A DNA stretch of 64,000 bases from Nocardia huaxiensis (lineage in GTDB: Bacteria; Actinomycetota; Actinomycetes; Mycobacteriales; Mycobacteriaceae): positions 5,890,001 through 5,954,000 of the forward strand of contig NZ_CP059399.1 in NCBI RefSeq assembly GCF_013744875.1. Reading direction: 5' to 3'. The notes below the pieces were generated by a model. It was given only the letters and a program-made list of their open reading frames with translations, ran no database searches and was not told where the DNA came from. A program made the position numbers and the translations under genes. Shown here piece by piece: positions 33,937 to 42,773 of this stretch. Each line of letters begins with the position of its first letter. Position 1 is the first letter of the stretch.

Positions 33937-34947
33937 TCATGGCGTGTTCGGTTCCCCGCTGACTTCGAGCAGGGTGCGGTTCTCAGCGATCTCGGATACG
34001 GATTTCAGGTATAGACCGCAGGCGCCGACCAGGGTGGCGAACTCGTCGAGGGTGCGTTCGCGGCCACCGAAGAACACGAGCATGGTCAGGTCGATGGCGG
34101 TGTGCGAGCCGCGGCCGTGGATGGCCTCGACGATCAGAATGGTTCCGGTCCTGCCCGCCGCTTCGGCGCAGCGGGAGAGGATTCGGCGGGCGTGGGCGTC
34201 GTCCCAGTCGTGGAGTATGTCGCTGAGCAGGTAGGCATCGGCCCCGGCGGGCAGCGGATCGAAGAAGCTGCCCGCGACGACCGTGGCGCGGTCGGCGAGA
34301 CCGGACGCGGCGAACTCCTCGACGGCTCGGGTCGCCGTGGCGGGCAGATCGACCAGCTGCCCGCGCACGGAGGGATGCTGCCGCAGGATCGCGCTCAATA
34401 CCGTGCCTTGCCCGCCGCCGACGTCGACGACGGTCGTGAACCGGCTCCAGTCGTAGCGTCGCGCGATCTGCGGCGCGATGGCTCGGATTCGGCGAGTCAT
34501 CTTGGCGTCGAACGATTCCCGCAGTGCGGGGGCCTCGGCGAGGTCGGACCAGAAGTCCCGCCCGTAGCGGCGCGGGTAGGCCGCTTCGCCGGTGCGCACC
34601 GCGTGCTCGAGTTCCACATAGGCCAGCTCGGCGCGTCCGACCGCGGAGTTGATGTCGAGTTCGAGCAGCAGTTCGTTGTCCGCGTCGGAGCGCAGCTGCC
34701 GGCCCAGCTCGGTGAGGTGGTAGGTGTCATCCCGAGCGGTGAGGACGCCCAGAGTCACCAGATGAGCGAGCACCCGGGTCAGGGCGGGCGCGGAGGTGGC
34801 AGTGCTTGTGGCCAGTTCCGTTGCGGTGGCTCCGAACTCGGGAATGTGATCGGCCAGCCGCAGCGTCGCCGCGACCCGCAAGGCCATCGGGGTCGCCAGC
34901 CATGCCATGTCCCGCAACGACTGAACCAGCGCCGGGTCGTCTCCCAT
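33937..34947 (-). CDS. SAM-dependent O-methyltransferase (acetylserotonin/CrtF-like family)
   Basis: A 336-aa methyltransferase. The N-terminal winged-helix dimerisation domain (about 10-90, LRVAATLRLADHIPEFGATATELA) is followed by a Rossmann SAM domain with motif I VVDVGGGQGTVL and the catalytic-base region LSDILHDWDDAHARRIL, typical of class-II small-molecule O-methyltransferases from secondary metabolism. ATG at 34947 with GAGG upstream gives the normal N-terminus. No biosynthetic partners adjoin it, so the substrate is unknown. Convergent with the gene at 33525. Confidence 0.86.
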   Translation of the reverse strand: MGDDPALVQSLRDMAWLATPMALRVAATLRLADHIPEFGATATELATSTATSAPALTRVLAHLVTLGVLTARDDTYHLTELGRQLRSDADNELLLELDINSAVGRAELAYVELEHAVRTGEAAYPRRYGRDFWSDLAEAPALRESFDAKMTRRIRAIAPQIARRYDWSRFTTVVDVGGGQGTVLSAILRQHPSVRGQLVDLPATATRAVEEFAASGLADRATVVAGSFFDPLPAGADAYLLSDILHDWDDAHARRILSRCAEAAGRTGTILIVEAIHGRGSHTAIDLTMLVFFGGRERTLDEFATLVGACGLYLKSVSEIAENRTLLEVSGEPNTP

Positions 34948-35046
34948 CCGCCTCACTCTAGTGATCGCCCGGGGCGGTGCGAGCGTCCGGGAAAGAGCAG
35001 GGTTATCCCTGATGCACGCCCGGCTATCTTTGGGCACACTTGCCGG

Positions 35047-35802
35047 ATGGGATCATTGCACCTGGTGGGCGGGCCGACGGCAGCCAAATCGCTGTACCGG
35101 GCGCTCGACGGCAGCCCTGGTCGCGCGGCTGATTCGGTCGTATGGTTCCCCGACGCACTCGGCATCGGCCCGCTGGCTCCGAACGGTCCCACCGTTCGTG
35201 CCGAGTGGTGGCAATGGTGGGACGAGATGACGACCGCCTACTTCGACGCGGATCCGGAGCCGCCCGAGACCTACTCGCGGCAGCTTGCGGCATTCTGGGA
35301 CCGCGTCGACAGCGCCGACCGCCTGGTCGCCTGGTACGGCCGCGACAACGCCGACGAGTCGGCGTTCTTCCACGCGCTGTGCGATCGACTGGGCGATCGG
35401 CCTCTCGATGTCGTCGCGCTTCCCGGCGCGATCGGCGCCCGCGAACCGGGGGAACTCGCTCGACAGTTGGACGCTGCGCGGCCTGTCACCGCGACCGAAC
35501 GGTCCGCGGTGCATCGCACGTGGAAGCGGCTGGAACAGGAGAACCTGACCTTCCGTATCGTGCGAGACGGCGCCCTCGTCTCGGCGCCCGCGGATCACTA
35601 CGACCGTGCGCTGCTCGAGGCGGCCGGTGCGGACTGGACCGTCATAGTGCGAATCGTCGCGCCCGTCATGGCCGCCATGAGCGTCGCCGACGTACCGCTG
35701 ATCTGGAGGGTGCAGACCTTGGTCGAGTCCGGGGCGATGGTCGCGGACGGCAATCCCTGGCTCGCGCGGCAGACGAAAGTCAAACTCGCCCAGCGCGATT
35801 GA
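35047..35802 (+). CDS. DUF1835/DUF3658-type protein
   Basis: A 251-aa protein whose N-terminus MGSLHLVGGPTAAKSLYRAL matches the DUF1835 pattern (H-L-V/I-x-G, phosphatase-like loop), followed by VVWFPDALGIGPLAP. The C-terminal half (ATERSAVHRTWKRLEQENLTFRIV) fits the DUF3658 partner domain. ATG at 35047 lies 99 nt after the divergent methyltransferase start. Function unknown in this family. Ends before a bidirectional hairpin at 35877. Confidence 0.72.
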   Translation: MGSLHLVGGPTAAKSLYRALDGSPGRAADSVVWFPDALGIGPLAPNGPTVRAEWWQWWDEMTTAYFDADPEPPETYSRQLAAFWDRVDSADRLVAWYGRDNADESAFFHALCDRLGDRPLDVVALPGAIGAREPGELARQLDAARPVTATERSAVHRTWKRLEQENLTFRIVRDGALVSAPADHYDRALLEAAGADWTVIVRIVAPVMAAMSVADVPLIWRVQTLVESGAMVADGNPWLARQTKVKLAQRD

Positions 35803-35876
35803 ACGCCTCCGCAGCCAAGGCCCGCTCGCCGTCCGTGGCAACTCTCAGCCGAGTGCGTTGTTCCGGACAACGAGAG

Positions 35877-35919
35877 GCTCCCGGCGGTGCGCGCACTGCC
35901 CGCACGCTCCGCCGGGAGC
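35877..35919. terminator. Bidirectional terminator hairpin
   Basis: Arms GCTCCCGGCGG (35877-35887) and CCGCCGGGAGC (35909-35919) with a 21-nt loop. It lies between the convergent DUF1835-type and XdhC genes. Confidence 0.65.
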
Positions 35920-35942
35920 TTCCCTCATCCTGGATGGTGCTG

Positions 35943-37046
35943 TTACACAGTCACTTCCAGGTGGTCCGGTACCTCGAGGTCGGGCAGGGGGCTGCTGTCG
36001 CGGTGGATCGGGCCGCCGCTCAGGGTGAGCGGGAGGCCGGAACCGCCGCGGCGCAGGGCCACGATCTCGGCGGCGATGGAGACGGCTGTCTCCTCGGGTG
36101 TACGGCCGCCGAGATCGAGCCCGATGGGTGAGCGCAGCCGCGCCAGTTCGGCCGCGCTCACCCCGGCTTCGCGAAGCCGCCGGGTGCGGTCCTCGTGGGT
36201 GCGGCGCGAACCCATGGCTCCCACGAACGCCACCGGCAGGCGAAGGGCCACTTCGAGAAGGGGCACATCGAATTTGGCATCGTGGGTGAGGACGCACAGC
36301 ACGGTGCGGGCGTCCACGCGGGTGCGGGCCAGGTAGCGGTCGGGCCATTCGACCACCACGTCGTCGGCTTCGGGGAAGCGGGCGCGGGTGGCGAAGACCG
36401 TCCGGGCATCACAGACGGTGACGTGATAGCCCAGGAATTTGCCGATGCGGGCTACCGCGCCGGCGAAATCGATGGCGCCGAAGACGATCATGCGCGGCGG
36501 AGGGACGTGGGATTCCACGAAGACCGTCACTTCGTCTTCGCCGCAGCCGAGGGTGCGCAGGCCGGTCGCTCCGGCGTCGAGCATGGCTCGCGCCTCGGCG
36601 ACAACGGTTTCGGTGAACGCCGTGCCGACCGACCACCAGTCGCCCAGCGCCACGGCCTCGCCGCTGTGCACGTCCCGAACCAGGGCGGCGGAGCCCTCGG
36701 CCCGCAGCATCGCTTCCAGCGCGGCGCGATTCGCGTCGGTGACCGGCTGCACCAGCACCTCGATGGTGCCGCCGCAGGTGAGGCCGACCGCGAAGGCGTC
36801 GGAGTCGCTGTAGCCGAACGTTTCCCGGAGGGTTTCGCCGGTTTCCAGCGCATCGCGGCACAACTCGTACACCGCGCCCTCCACGCAGCCGCCGGAGATG
36901 CTGCCGACGACCTCACCGCCGGCGTTCACCGCCAGGGCCGCGCCGACGGGGCGGGGTGCGCTGCCGCCGATCGAGATGATCGAGGCGATGGCGTAGGGCT
37001 GGTGTGCCGCATGCCATTTCAGAAGTTGTGCCGCGATGTCGCGCAT
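35943..37046 (-). CDS. XdhC/CoxI-family molybdoenzyme maturation protein
   Basis: A 367-aa protein that matures molybdenum hydroxylases by binding and sulfurating the molybdenum cofactor before insertion. The N-terminal XdhC/CoxI domain (about 10-100) shows SIISIGGSAPRPVGAALAV, ISGGCVEGAVYE and GLTCGGTIEVLVQP, where the conserved cysteines are probably involved. The C-terminal Rossmann domain (about 195-340) reads RMIVFGAIDFAGAVARIGKFLGY and FVGAMGSRRTHEDR. It is last in the operon whose earlier genes encode the xanthine dehydrogenase subunits, its likely client. Confidence 0.9.
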   Translation of the reverse strand: MRDIAAQLLKWHAAHQPYAIASIISIGGSAPRPVGAALAVNAGGEVVGSISGGCVEGAVYELCRDALETGETLRETFGYSDSDAFAVGLTCGGTIEVLVQPVTDANRAALEAMLRAEGSAALVRDVHSGEAVALGDWWSVGTAFTETVVAEARAMLDAGATGLRTLGCGEDEVTVFVESHVPPPRMIVFGAIDFAGAVARIGKFLGYHVTVCDARTVFATRARFPEADDVVVEWPDRYLARTRVDARTVLCVLTHDAKFDVPLLEVALRLPVAFVGAMGSRRTHEDRTRRLREAGVSAAELARLRSPIGLDLGGRTPEETAVSIAAEIVALRRGGSGLPLTLSGGPIHRDSSPLPDLEVPDHLEVTV

Positions 37047-37047
37047 A

Positions 37048-38487
37048 TCAGCCTCCCAGGACCTGTTCGATGGCGGAGATTCCGAAGTAGGCCGCGAACA
37101 CGACGCTCACCACCCAGACCAGCCAATGGATTTCGCGGAACTTGCCCCGCGCCGCCTTGATCACCACGTAGGCGATGAGACCCGCGCCGACACCATTGGT
37201 GATCGAATAGGTGAACGGCATGAGCACGATGGTCACGAAGGCCGGCACCGCGACCTCCAGATCCGACCAGTCGATCTTGCGGGCCTGCGTCATCATGAGC
37301 GCGCCGACCAGCACCAGGGCGGGCGCGGCGGCTTGGATCGGCACCACGGCCGCCAGCGGCGTGAAGAAGATCGCCGCGCAGAACAATCCACCGGTCACCA
37401 CACTCGTGAGTCCGGTACGGGCCCCCTCACCGACGCCCGTAGCGGATTCCACATACACCGTGCTGCCCGCGCCGCCGCTGGCGCCGCCGATGATCTGGGC
37501 GACACCGTCGGCGGTCAGGATCTTGCCGATACCCGGCACGGTGCCCTTCTCGTCGACCAGCCCGGCTTCGTCGCAGACGCCGAAAACCGTTCCCATGGCG
37601 TCGAAGAAGCCCGTCAGCACCAGGGTGAACAGCACCACTCCGGCCACCAGCGCACCCGCCCTGGCGAACCCGCCGAACAGGTCGATATCGAGCATCAGAC
37701 CGAAATCCGGTGCGGCGAAGAAGGATTCGGGCGCCTTGGGCACCACGGTCCCCCACGCGGTGGGTTCGATGGTGGCGAGCTTGTTCACGATGATGGCCAG
37801 CACGGTCACCACGGCGATGCTGATCAGGATGGCGCCGGGCATCTTTCGGATGAACAGCCCGAGCATGAGCAGCAGGCCGACGGCGAAGATGAAGACCGGC
37901 CAGCCCTGCAGGTGACCGTCCGCACCCAGGGTGACGGGCGGGCCGCTGGGTGCGCCGTGCCCGACCACACCGGACGACACCAGGCCGATCATGGCGATGA
38001 ACATGCCGATTCCGACGCCGATGGCATTCTTCAGTGCGACCGGAATGGCATTGATGATCATGGTGCGCAGGCCGGTGGCGGCCATGATCACGATGATGAT
38101 GCCCATCAGGACGACCAGACCGAAGGCTTGCGGCCAGGTCATGTACGGCGCCGCCTGATAGGCGACCACGGGAACCACGCCGAGTCCGGCGGCCAGCGCC
38201 AGCGGCACATTGCCGACCAATCCCATGAGGACGGTGGACAATCCGGCGGAGAAGGCGGTGGCGGTGGTGAGCTGCGCGATGCTCAGTTTGTTGCCGTCGA
38301 CGTCGGCGACGCCGCCGAGTATCAACGGGACGAGGAGAATGACGTACCCCATGGCCACGAAAGTCGTGATGCCGCCGCGAATTTCGCGGGACACCGTGGT
38401 TTTTCGCTCGCTGAGCCGGAAGAACCGGTCCAGCGCCGACCGGCTGCCGGTGGCGGGGGTTGTTGTTGGGGACTGGGTCTGGGTCAT
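37048..38487 (-). CDS. AzgA-type purine (adenine/guanine/hypoxanthine) permease
   Basis: A 479-aa inner-membrane NCS2/AzgA-family transporter with about 12-14 hydrophobic helices. Diagnostic segments are REIRGGITTFVAMGYVILLVPLIL, AAGLGVVPVVAYQA, LVLTGFFDAMGTVFGVCDEAGL and GGAGSTVYVESATGVGEGARTG. It is co-directional with xanthine dehydrogenase upstream and with XdhC 1 nt downstream. Import of purine bases for the dehydrogenase is the likely role. Its own upstream region (38488-38620) contains a repeated 14-mer. Confidence 0.93.
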   Translation of the reverse strand: MTQTQSPTTTPATGSRSALDRFFRLSERKTTVSREIRGGITTFVAMGYVILLVPLILGGVADVDGNKLSIAQLTTATAFSAGLSTVLMGLVGNVPLALAAGLGVVPVVAYQAAPYMTWPQAFGLVVLMGIIIVIMAATGLRTMIINAIPVALKNAIGVGIGMFIAMIGLVSSGVVGHGAPSGPPVTLGADGHLQGWPVFIFAVGLLLMLGLFIRKMPGAILISIAVVTVLAIIVNKLATIEPTAWGTVVPKAPESFFAAPDFGLMLDIDLFGGFARAGALVAGVVLFTLVLTGFFDAMGTVFGVCDEAGLVDEKGTVPGIGKILTADGVAQIIGGASGGAGSTVYVESATGVGEGARTGLTSVVTGGLFCAAIFFTPLAAVVPIQAAAPALVLVGALMMTQARKIDWSDLEVAVPAFVTIVLMPFTYSITNGVGAGLIAYVVIKAARGKFREIHWLVWVVSVVFAAYFGISAIEQVLGG

Positions 38488-38557
38488 GGCTGCCCTCCTC
38501 GGGGCGTAGCCGACCTACGGTCCGGGCTCTTCATCGCCACATCGATGAACTCCCCGG

Positions 38558-38607
38558 ACCGCGGATTCGGTGGACTGCTGTTGTGGGGTCCCTACCGCGG
38601 ATTCGGT
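38558..38607. repeat. Two 14-bp direct repeats upstream of the AzgA-type permease
   Basis: ACCGCGGATTCGGT occurs exactly at 38558-38571 and 38594-38607, 36 bp apart, each with ACCG/CGGT dyad ends. They lie 71-120 nt upstream of the permease start in an otherwise empty 133-bp gap, so they may be regulator sites. Confidence 0.45.
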
Positions 38608-38620
38608 CTGCCCCTGTTGA

Positions 38621-40954
38621 TCAACTGCTCCGGATGATGTCTTCCGGTCGCACGGGCACCCGGGTGATGTTCCCGGTGCCGCCATGTCTGCGGCAGGCGT
38701 CGCGAATGGCTGCGACGACGGCCGGCGTGGATGAGAGGGTGGGCGGTTCGCCCGCGCCGCGCAGGCCGTAGGGGGCGTGCGGATCGGCGTTCTCGAGAAT
38801 CTCCAGCTTCTGCGTGGGGGTGTCGAGAATGGTGGGGATGAGATAGTCCGTGAAGGACGGGTTGCGTACCTTGCCGCCTGAGACCTGAATTTCCTCCATC
38901 ACGGCCAGACCCAAGCCCTGCACCGAACCGCCGTGGATCTGGCCCTCGAGGGACAGGCGGTTCATGATCTTGCCGACATCCTGAACAGCGTCCAGGGCAA
39001 CGACTTTCACCAATCCGAGCTCGGTGTCGACATCCACCACGGCCCGGTGCACGCAGAGCGCGAGCTGGGTGTGGCTGTCGCCCTGACCGGTGATCGGATC
39101 CATGCCGGTGGTCGGCCGGTGGTGGTATTCGCGGGTCTCCTCGATGACATCGTCACCGAGCACGTCCGCGATGGCGGCGATGACCTGGCCATTGTTGGCG
39201 ACGATCTTGCCGCCGACGAGCTGCAGGTACTTGTGCGTGCCGGTGCGTTCCCGGGCCAGCACGAACAGCCTGTCCCGCACGGCTTCACAGGCGGTCTTCA
39301 CCGCACCGCCGGTCATGTAGGTCTGCCGCGACGCCGAGGACGAACCCGCGCTGCCCACGCCATTGTCGGCGGGGTGGATGACCACGCGTTCGATGCCGAG
39401 TTCGGTGCGCGCGATCTGCGCCTCCACGGTGACCAGGCCCTGGCCGACCTCCGCGGCGGCGGTGTGCACCAGCGCGACGGGCTCGCCGTTCACGATCTCC
39501 AAACGCACTCGGGCGGTGGAGTAGTCGTCGAAACCCTCGGAGAAGCAGATGTTCTTGATGCCGACGCCGTAGCCGACGCCGCGCACCACGCCCTCGCCGT
39601 GGGTGGTCTGGGACGCGCCGCCGGGCAGATTGCGAATGTCGGAGGCGTCCAGGGCATCCGGCAGTTCCATGGCGCGCGACATCTCGAGCATCTCGGCCAT
39701 GGGCATCGGGGCGTGCACGATCTGCCCGGTGGCCAGCTTCGACCCCTGGGAGACGGCATTGGCCTGGCGTACGGTGACCGAATCCATCCCGAGCGCGTCG
39801 GCGACCTTGTCCATCATCGATTCGTGCGCGAAACACGCTTGCACAGCGCCGAATCCGCGCATGGCACCGCAGGGCGGGTTGTTGGTGTACACACCGTAGA
39901 CGTCGATTTCCAGGTGCGGAATCTCGTACGGCCCGACCGCCAGCGAGGACGCGTTGCCGACCACGTTCTGGGTGGCCGAGGTATACGCGCCACCATCGAG
40001 GACGATGAGAACCTTTGCGTAGGTGAGCTTTCCGGTCGCCGTGGCACCGTATTCGTAGCGCATGCGCGCCGGATGCCGGTGCACGTGCCCGAAGAAGGAC
40101 TCCTCGCGGTTGTACATCATCTTGATCGGCTTGCCGGTGTGCATGGCGAGCAGGCCGGCGTGGATCTGCATGGAGATGTCCTCGCGGCCGCCGAACGCGC
40201 CGCCGACGCCGCCCATGGTCATCTTGATGCGATCCTCGGAAAGGCCGAGGCAGGGGGCGATCTGGGTGAGGTCCCAGTGCAGCCACTGGGTGGCGACATA
40301 GAACTCCAGGCCGCCGTCCTCGGTCGGGATCACCAGCCCGGATTCGGGTCCCAGGAAGGCCTGGTCCTGAATGCCGACCTCGTACTCCTCGGTGACGACC
40401 ACGGCGGCCAGCTCACGGCCGACATTGATGTCGCCGACGCGCACGGGCTGATGGCGGGTGATGCCGCCGCGCTCCTGCACCCGGTTCGCTTCCGGATCCT
40501 CGATGACGGCCATCGGGTCGACGATGGGTTCGAGTACTTCCCATTCGATCTCGATGACGGCCAGTGCGCGCCGGGCGATTTCGGGATGATCGGCGGCGAC
40601 CAGTGCGATGGGTTCACCATGATGGCGCACCTCGTCGAAGGCCAGCACCGGCTGATCCCAGGTGTGGTCGAGCCCGTACACCTTGCGGCCGGGCACGTCC
40701 TCGTGGGTGAGCACGGCGTGCACGCCGGTCATGGCCAGCGCGGGCGCGGTGTCGATGCTCAGGATCCGAGCGCGCGGGTGTGGGCTGCGCAGTGTTGCGC
40801 CCCACAGCATTCCGTCGATCCAAAGGTCCGAGGTGTAGGCGAAGTCGCCCTTGACCTTGAGGATGCCGTCGGGCCGCAGCGGGCTCTCGCCGATGCCGCC
40901 GTGGCCGGGTGCGACGACCTCGTGCGGGAAGTTGGTGGTACGTACTGCGGTCAT
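38621..40954 (-). CDS. pucD: Xanthine dehydrogenase, molybdopterin-binding subunit (PucD type)
   Basis: Large catalytic subunit (777 aa) that hydroxylates hypoxanthine/xanthine to urate. The N-terminal region (GIGESPLRPDGILKVKGDFAYTSDL) starts the a/b hammerhead domain at about 20-130. MoCo-binding segments include GGVGGAFGGRED, CGAMRGFGAVQ and EVGQGLVTV, and the catalytic glutamate is in LRGAGEPPTLS near the C-terminus. ATG at 40954 overlaps the stop of the deaminase gene (TGATG) with AGGAG 5 nt upstream. The FAD and Fe-S subunits are encoded just upstream in the same operon. Confidence 0.94.
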   Translation of the reverse strand: MTAVRTTNFPHEVVAPGHGGIGESPLRPDGILKVKGDFAYTSDLWIDGMLWGATLRSPHPRARILSIDTAPALAMTGVHAVLTHEDVPGRKVYGLDHTWDQPVLAFDEVRHHGEPIALVAADHPEIARRALAVIEIEWEVLEPIVDPMAVIEDPEANRVQERGGITRHQPVRVGDINVGRELAAVVVTEEYEVGIQDQAFLGPESGLVIPTEDGGLEFYVATQWLHWDLTQIAPCLGLSEDRIKMTMGGVGGAFGGREDISMQIHAGLLAMHTGKPIKMMYNREESFFGHVHRHPARMRYEYGATATGKLTYAKVLIVLDGGAYTSATQNVVGNASSLAVGPYEIPHLEIDVYGVYTNNPPCGAMRGFGAVQACFAHESMMDKVADALGMDSVTVRQANAVSQGSKLATGQIVHAPMPMAEMLEMSRAMELPDALDASDIRNLPGGASQTTHGEGVVRGVGYGVGIKNICFSEGFDDYSTARVRLEIVNGEPVALVHTAAAEVGQGLVTVEAQIARTELGIERVVIHPADNGVGSAGSSSASRQTYMTGGAVKTACEAVRDRLFVLARERTGTHKYLQLVGGKIVANNGQVIAAIADVLGDDVIEETREYHHRPTTGMDPITGQGDSHTQLALCVHRAVVDVDTELGLVKVVALDAVQDVGKIMNRLSLEGQIHGGSVQGLGLAVMEEIQVSGGKVRNPSFTDYLIPTILDTPTQKLEILENADPHAPYGLRGAGEPPTLSSTPAVVAAIRDACRRHGGTGNITRVPVRPEDIIRSS

Positions 40955-42303
40955 CAGGACTCCTGACGCATGATTCGCTCGCGCGCGGCGACGCCATTGC
41001 GGCCGACCTGGTCGTGCGCGACGGTCTTGAGCTCGTCGTTCTCGACAACCGTCTTGCCGCCGACGAGCAGGCGGGCCAGCGGCGGCTGGGGGCCGAACAC
41101 CAGCGAGCACACCGGATCGGTCACAGCGGCCCGGAAGCCGTCGACCTTCCAGATGGCGATGTCGGCGAGCTTGCCGGGTTCGAGGGAGCCGATCTCGTTC
41201 TGGCGGCCCAGGTTTCGCGCACCGCCGAGGGTGCCGATCTCGAGCGCCTGGCGGGCGGTCAAAGCCTTGGGGCCGTGCACGGCGCGCTGGAACAGCATGG
41301 CCTGCCGCATCTCCCCGGCCATGGAGGTGAGTTCACTCGAGGCCGCGCCGTCCACGCCGAGACCGACGGGAGCGCCGGCCGCGAGCAGATCCATGACCCG
41401 GGCGATGCCCGCGCCGAGGCGCGCGTTCGAGCTCGGGCAGTGCGCCGAACCGGTGCCGGTGTCGGCGAAGCGGCGAATATCCTTGTCGTGCAGGTGAACC
41501 GCGTGCGCGAACCACACGTCGTCGCCGAGCCAGCCCAGCTTCTCCATGTATTCGACCGGGGTGCAGCCCATCTGCTCGAGGCAGTGCTCCTCCTCGTCGA
41601 GGGTTTCGGCGAGATGGGTGTGCAGCCGAACGCCCTTGGCGCGGGCCAGTTCCGCCGAATCCCGCATGAGACCCTCGCTCACCGAGAACGGCGAGCAGGG
41701 CGCGACCGCCACGCGCAGCATGGAGTCGAAGGACGGGTCGTGGTACTTGTCGATGATCTCCGCGGTATTGATCAGGATCTCTTCGCGGTTCTCGACCACC
41801 TCGTCCGGCGGCAGCCCGCCCTGGGACTGGCCGCGGTCCATGGACCCGCGGCACGGGTGGAAGCGCACGCCGAGTTCGCGGGCGGCCCGCACCTCGGCCT
41901 CGAACAGATCGCCGCGGCCCTTGGGGAACACGTAGTGGTGATCGGTGGAGGTGGTGGTGCCGGTCAGGGTCAGCCAGCCCAGCCCCGCCGAGGCGGCGCC
42001 GTAGACGACGTCGGCGTCCATGCGCGCCCACAGGCGGTACAGGCCGGTCAGCCACTCGAACAGGGTGGCGTCCTGGTACAGGCCCTGGGTGGCCCACTGG
42101 TAGAGGTGGTGGTGGGTGTTCACCAGGCCCGGGGTCACCAGGCATCCGGCGCCGGAGAGGCGGTCGGCGCCCACCACCGTCGGCGCGGGTCCCGCGCCGA
42201 GGGCTTCGATCCGGCCGTCGTCACCGACGATCAGATAGCCGTCGGGGATCTCGTCACCGACAACCGGTGCGATGTAAGCGTTCTCGATAACGAGCTTCGT
42301 CAT
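40954..42303 (-). CDS. 8-oxoguanine deaminase / guanine-deaminase-type amidohydrolase
   Basis: A 449-aa metal-dependent amidohydrolase that removes the amino group from a purine. Metal ligands are visible as NTHHH (HxH, about 66-70), HTHLAET, the HAVHLHDKD histidine and an Asp in LGVDGAASSE. The sequence style matches 8-oxoguanine deaminases and related aminohydrolases (QGGLPPDEVVENREEIL, LFGPQPPLARLLVGGK). ATG at 42303 overlaps the Fe-S subunit stop (ATGA). Its location between xanthine dehydrogenase subunits suggests it feeds xanthine or 8-oxoxanthine (urate) into the pathway. Confidence 0.88.
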   Translation of the reverse strand: MTKLVIENAYIAPVVGDEIPDGYLIVGDDGRIEALGAGPAPTVVGADRLSGAGCLVTPGLVNTHHHLYQWATQGLYQDATLFEWLTGLYRLWARMDADVVYGAASAGLGWLTLTGTTTSTDHHYVFPKGRGDLFEAEVRAARELGVRFHPCRGSMDRGQSQGGLPPDEVVENREEILINTAEIIDKYHDPSFDSMLRVAVAPCSPFSVSEGLMRDSAELARAKGVRLHTHLAETLDEEEHCLEQMGCTPVEYMEKLGWLGDDVWFAHAVHLHDKDIRRFADTGTGSAHCPSSNARLGAGIARVMDLLAAGAPVGLGVDGAASSELTSMAGEMRQAMLFQRAVHGPKALTARQALEIGTLGGARNLGRQNEIGSLEPGKLADIAIWKVDGFRAAVTDPVCSLVFGPQPPLARLLVGGKTVVENDELKTVAHDQVGRNGVAARERIMRQES

Positions 42304-42773
42304 TGGGCTGCCGCCTTCCGCTGGGCTGCTAGACGTACGGCGTCCAGGATCTTCTCGTAACCGGTGCAGCGGCAGAGGTTTCCGGACAGCGCCTCCCGAA
42401 TCTCCACATCCGAGGGATCCGGCACTCGCTCGATCAGGTCGTGCGCCTGGACCAGGAGACCCGGTGTGCAGAAACCGCACTGGACCGCGCCGGCGTCGAC
42501 GAACGCCTGCTGCATGGGGTCGAGTCGATCCCCATCAGCGAGGCCTTCCACCGTGCGGACCGAGCGCTGCTCGACCTGGCCGGCCGCCACCAGACAAGAA
42601 CAGACAGGAGCGCCGTCGAGATAGACAGTGCAAGAACCACATTCACCCTGCTCACACGCATTCTTGGAACCGGGCAGCCCGACCCGCTCACGCAGCAGGT
42701 ACAGCAGGCTCTCCCCTTCCCACACGTCGTCGACGATTTCCTCGGAGCCGTTGACATCGAAGGTGATTCGCAT
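42300..42773 (-). CDS. pucE: Xanthine dehydrogenase, [2Fe-2S] subunit (PucE type)
   Basis: A 157-aa electron-transfer subunit with two [2Fe-2S] clusters. The N-terminal plant-type ferredoxin domain shows CEQGECGSC followed by a fourth cysteine in PVCSC. The C-terminal domain has CGFC near residue 103 and CRC near 137. The order and 157-aa length are standard for small subunits of molybdenum hydroxylases. ATG at 42773 shares one base with the stop of the FAD-subunit gene (TGATG). It couples to the deaminase downstream. Confidence 0.95.
   Translation of the reverse strand: MRITFDVNGSEEIVDDVWEGESLLYLLRERVGLPGSKNACEQGECGSCTVYLDGAPVCSCLVAAGQVEQRSVRTVEGLADGDRLDPMQQAFVDAGAVQCGFCTPGLLVQAHDLIERVPDPSDVEIREALSGNLCRCTGYEKILDAVRLAAQRKAAAQ

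Noticed and set aside
38488..38620. Purine riboswitch in the permease leader
   Set aside because: No conserved purine-aptamer core or three-way junction could be drawn; only direct repeats were found.
38933..40966. 677-codon plus-strand open frame opposite pucD
   Set aside because: Its translation is His/Gly/Asp-rich with no domain, while the opposite strand encodes a complete molybdenum hydroxylase subunit.
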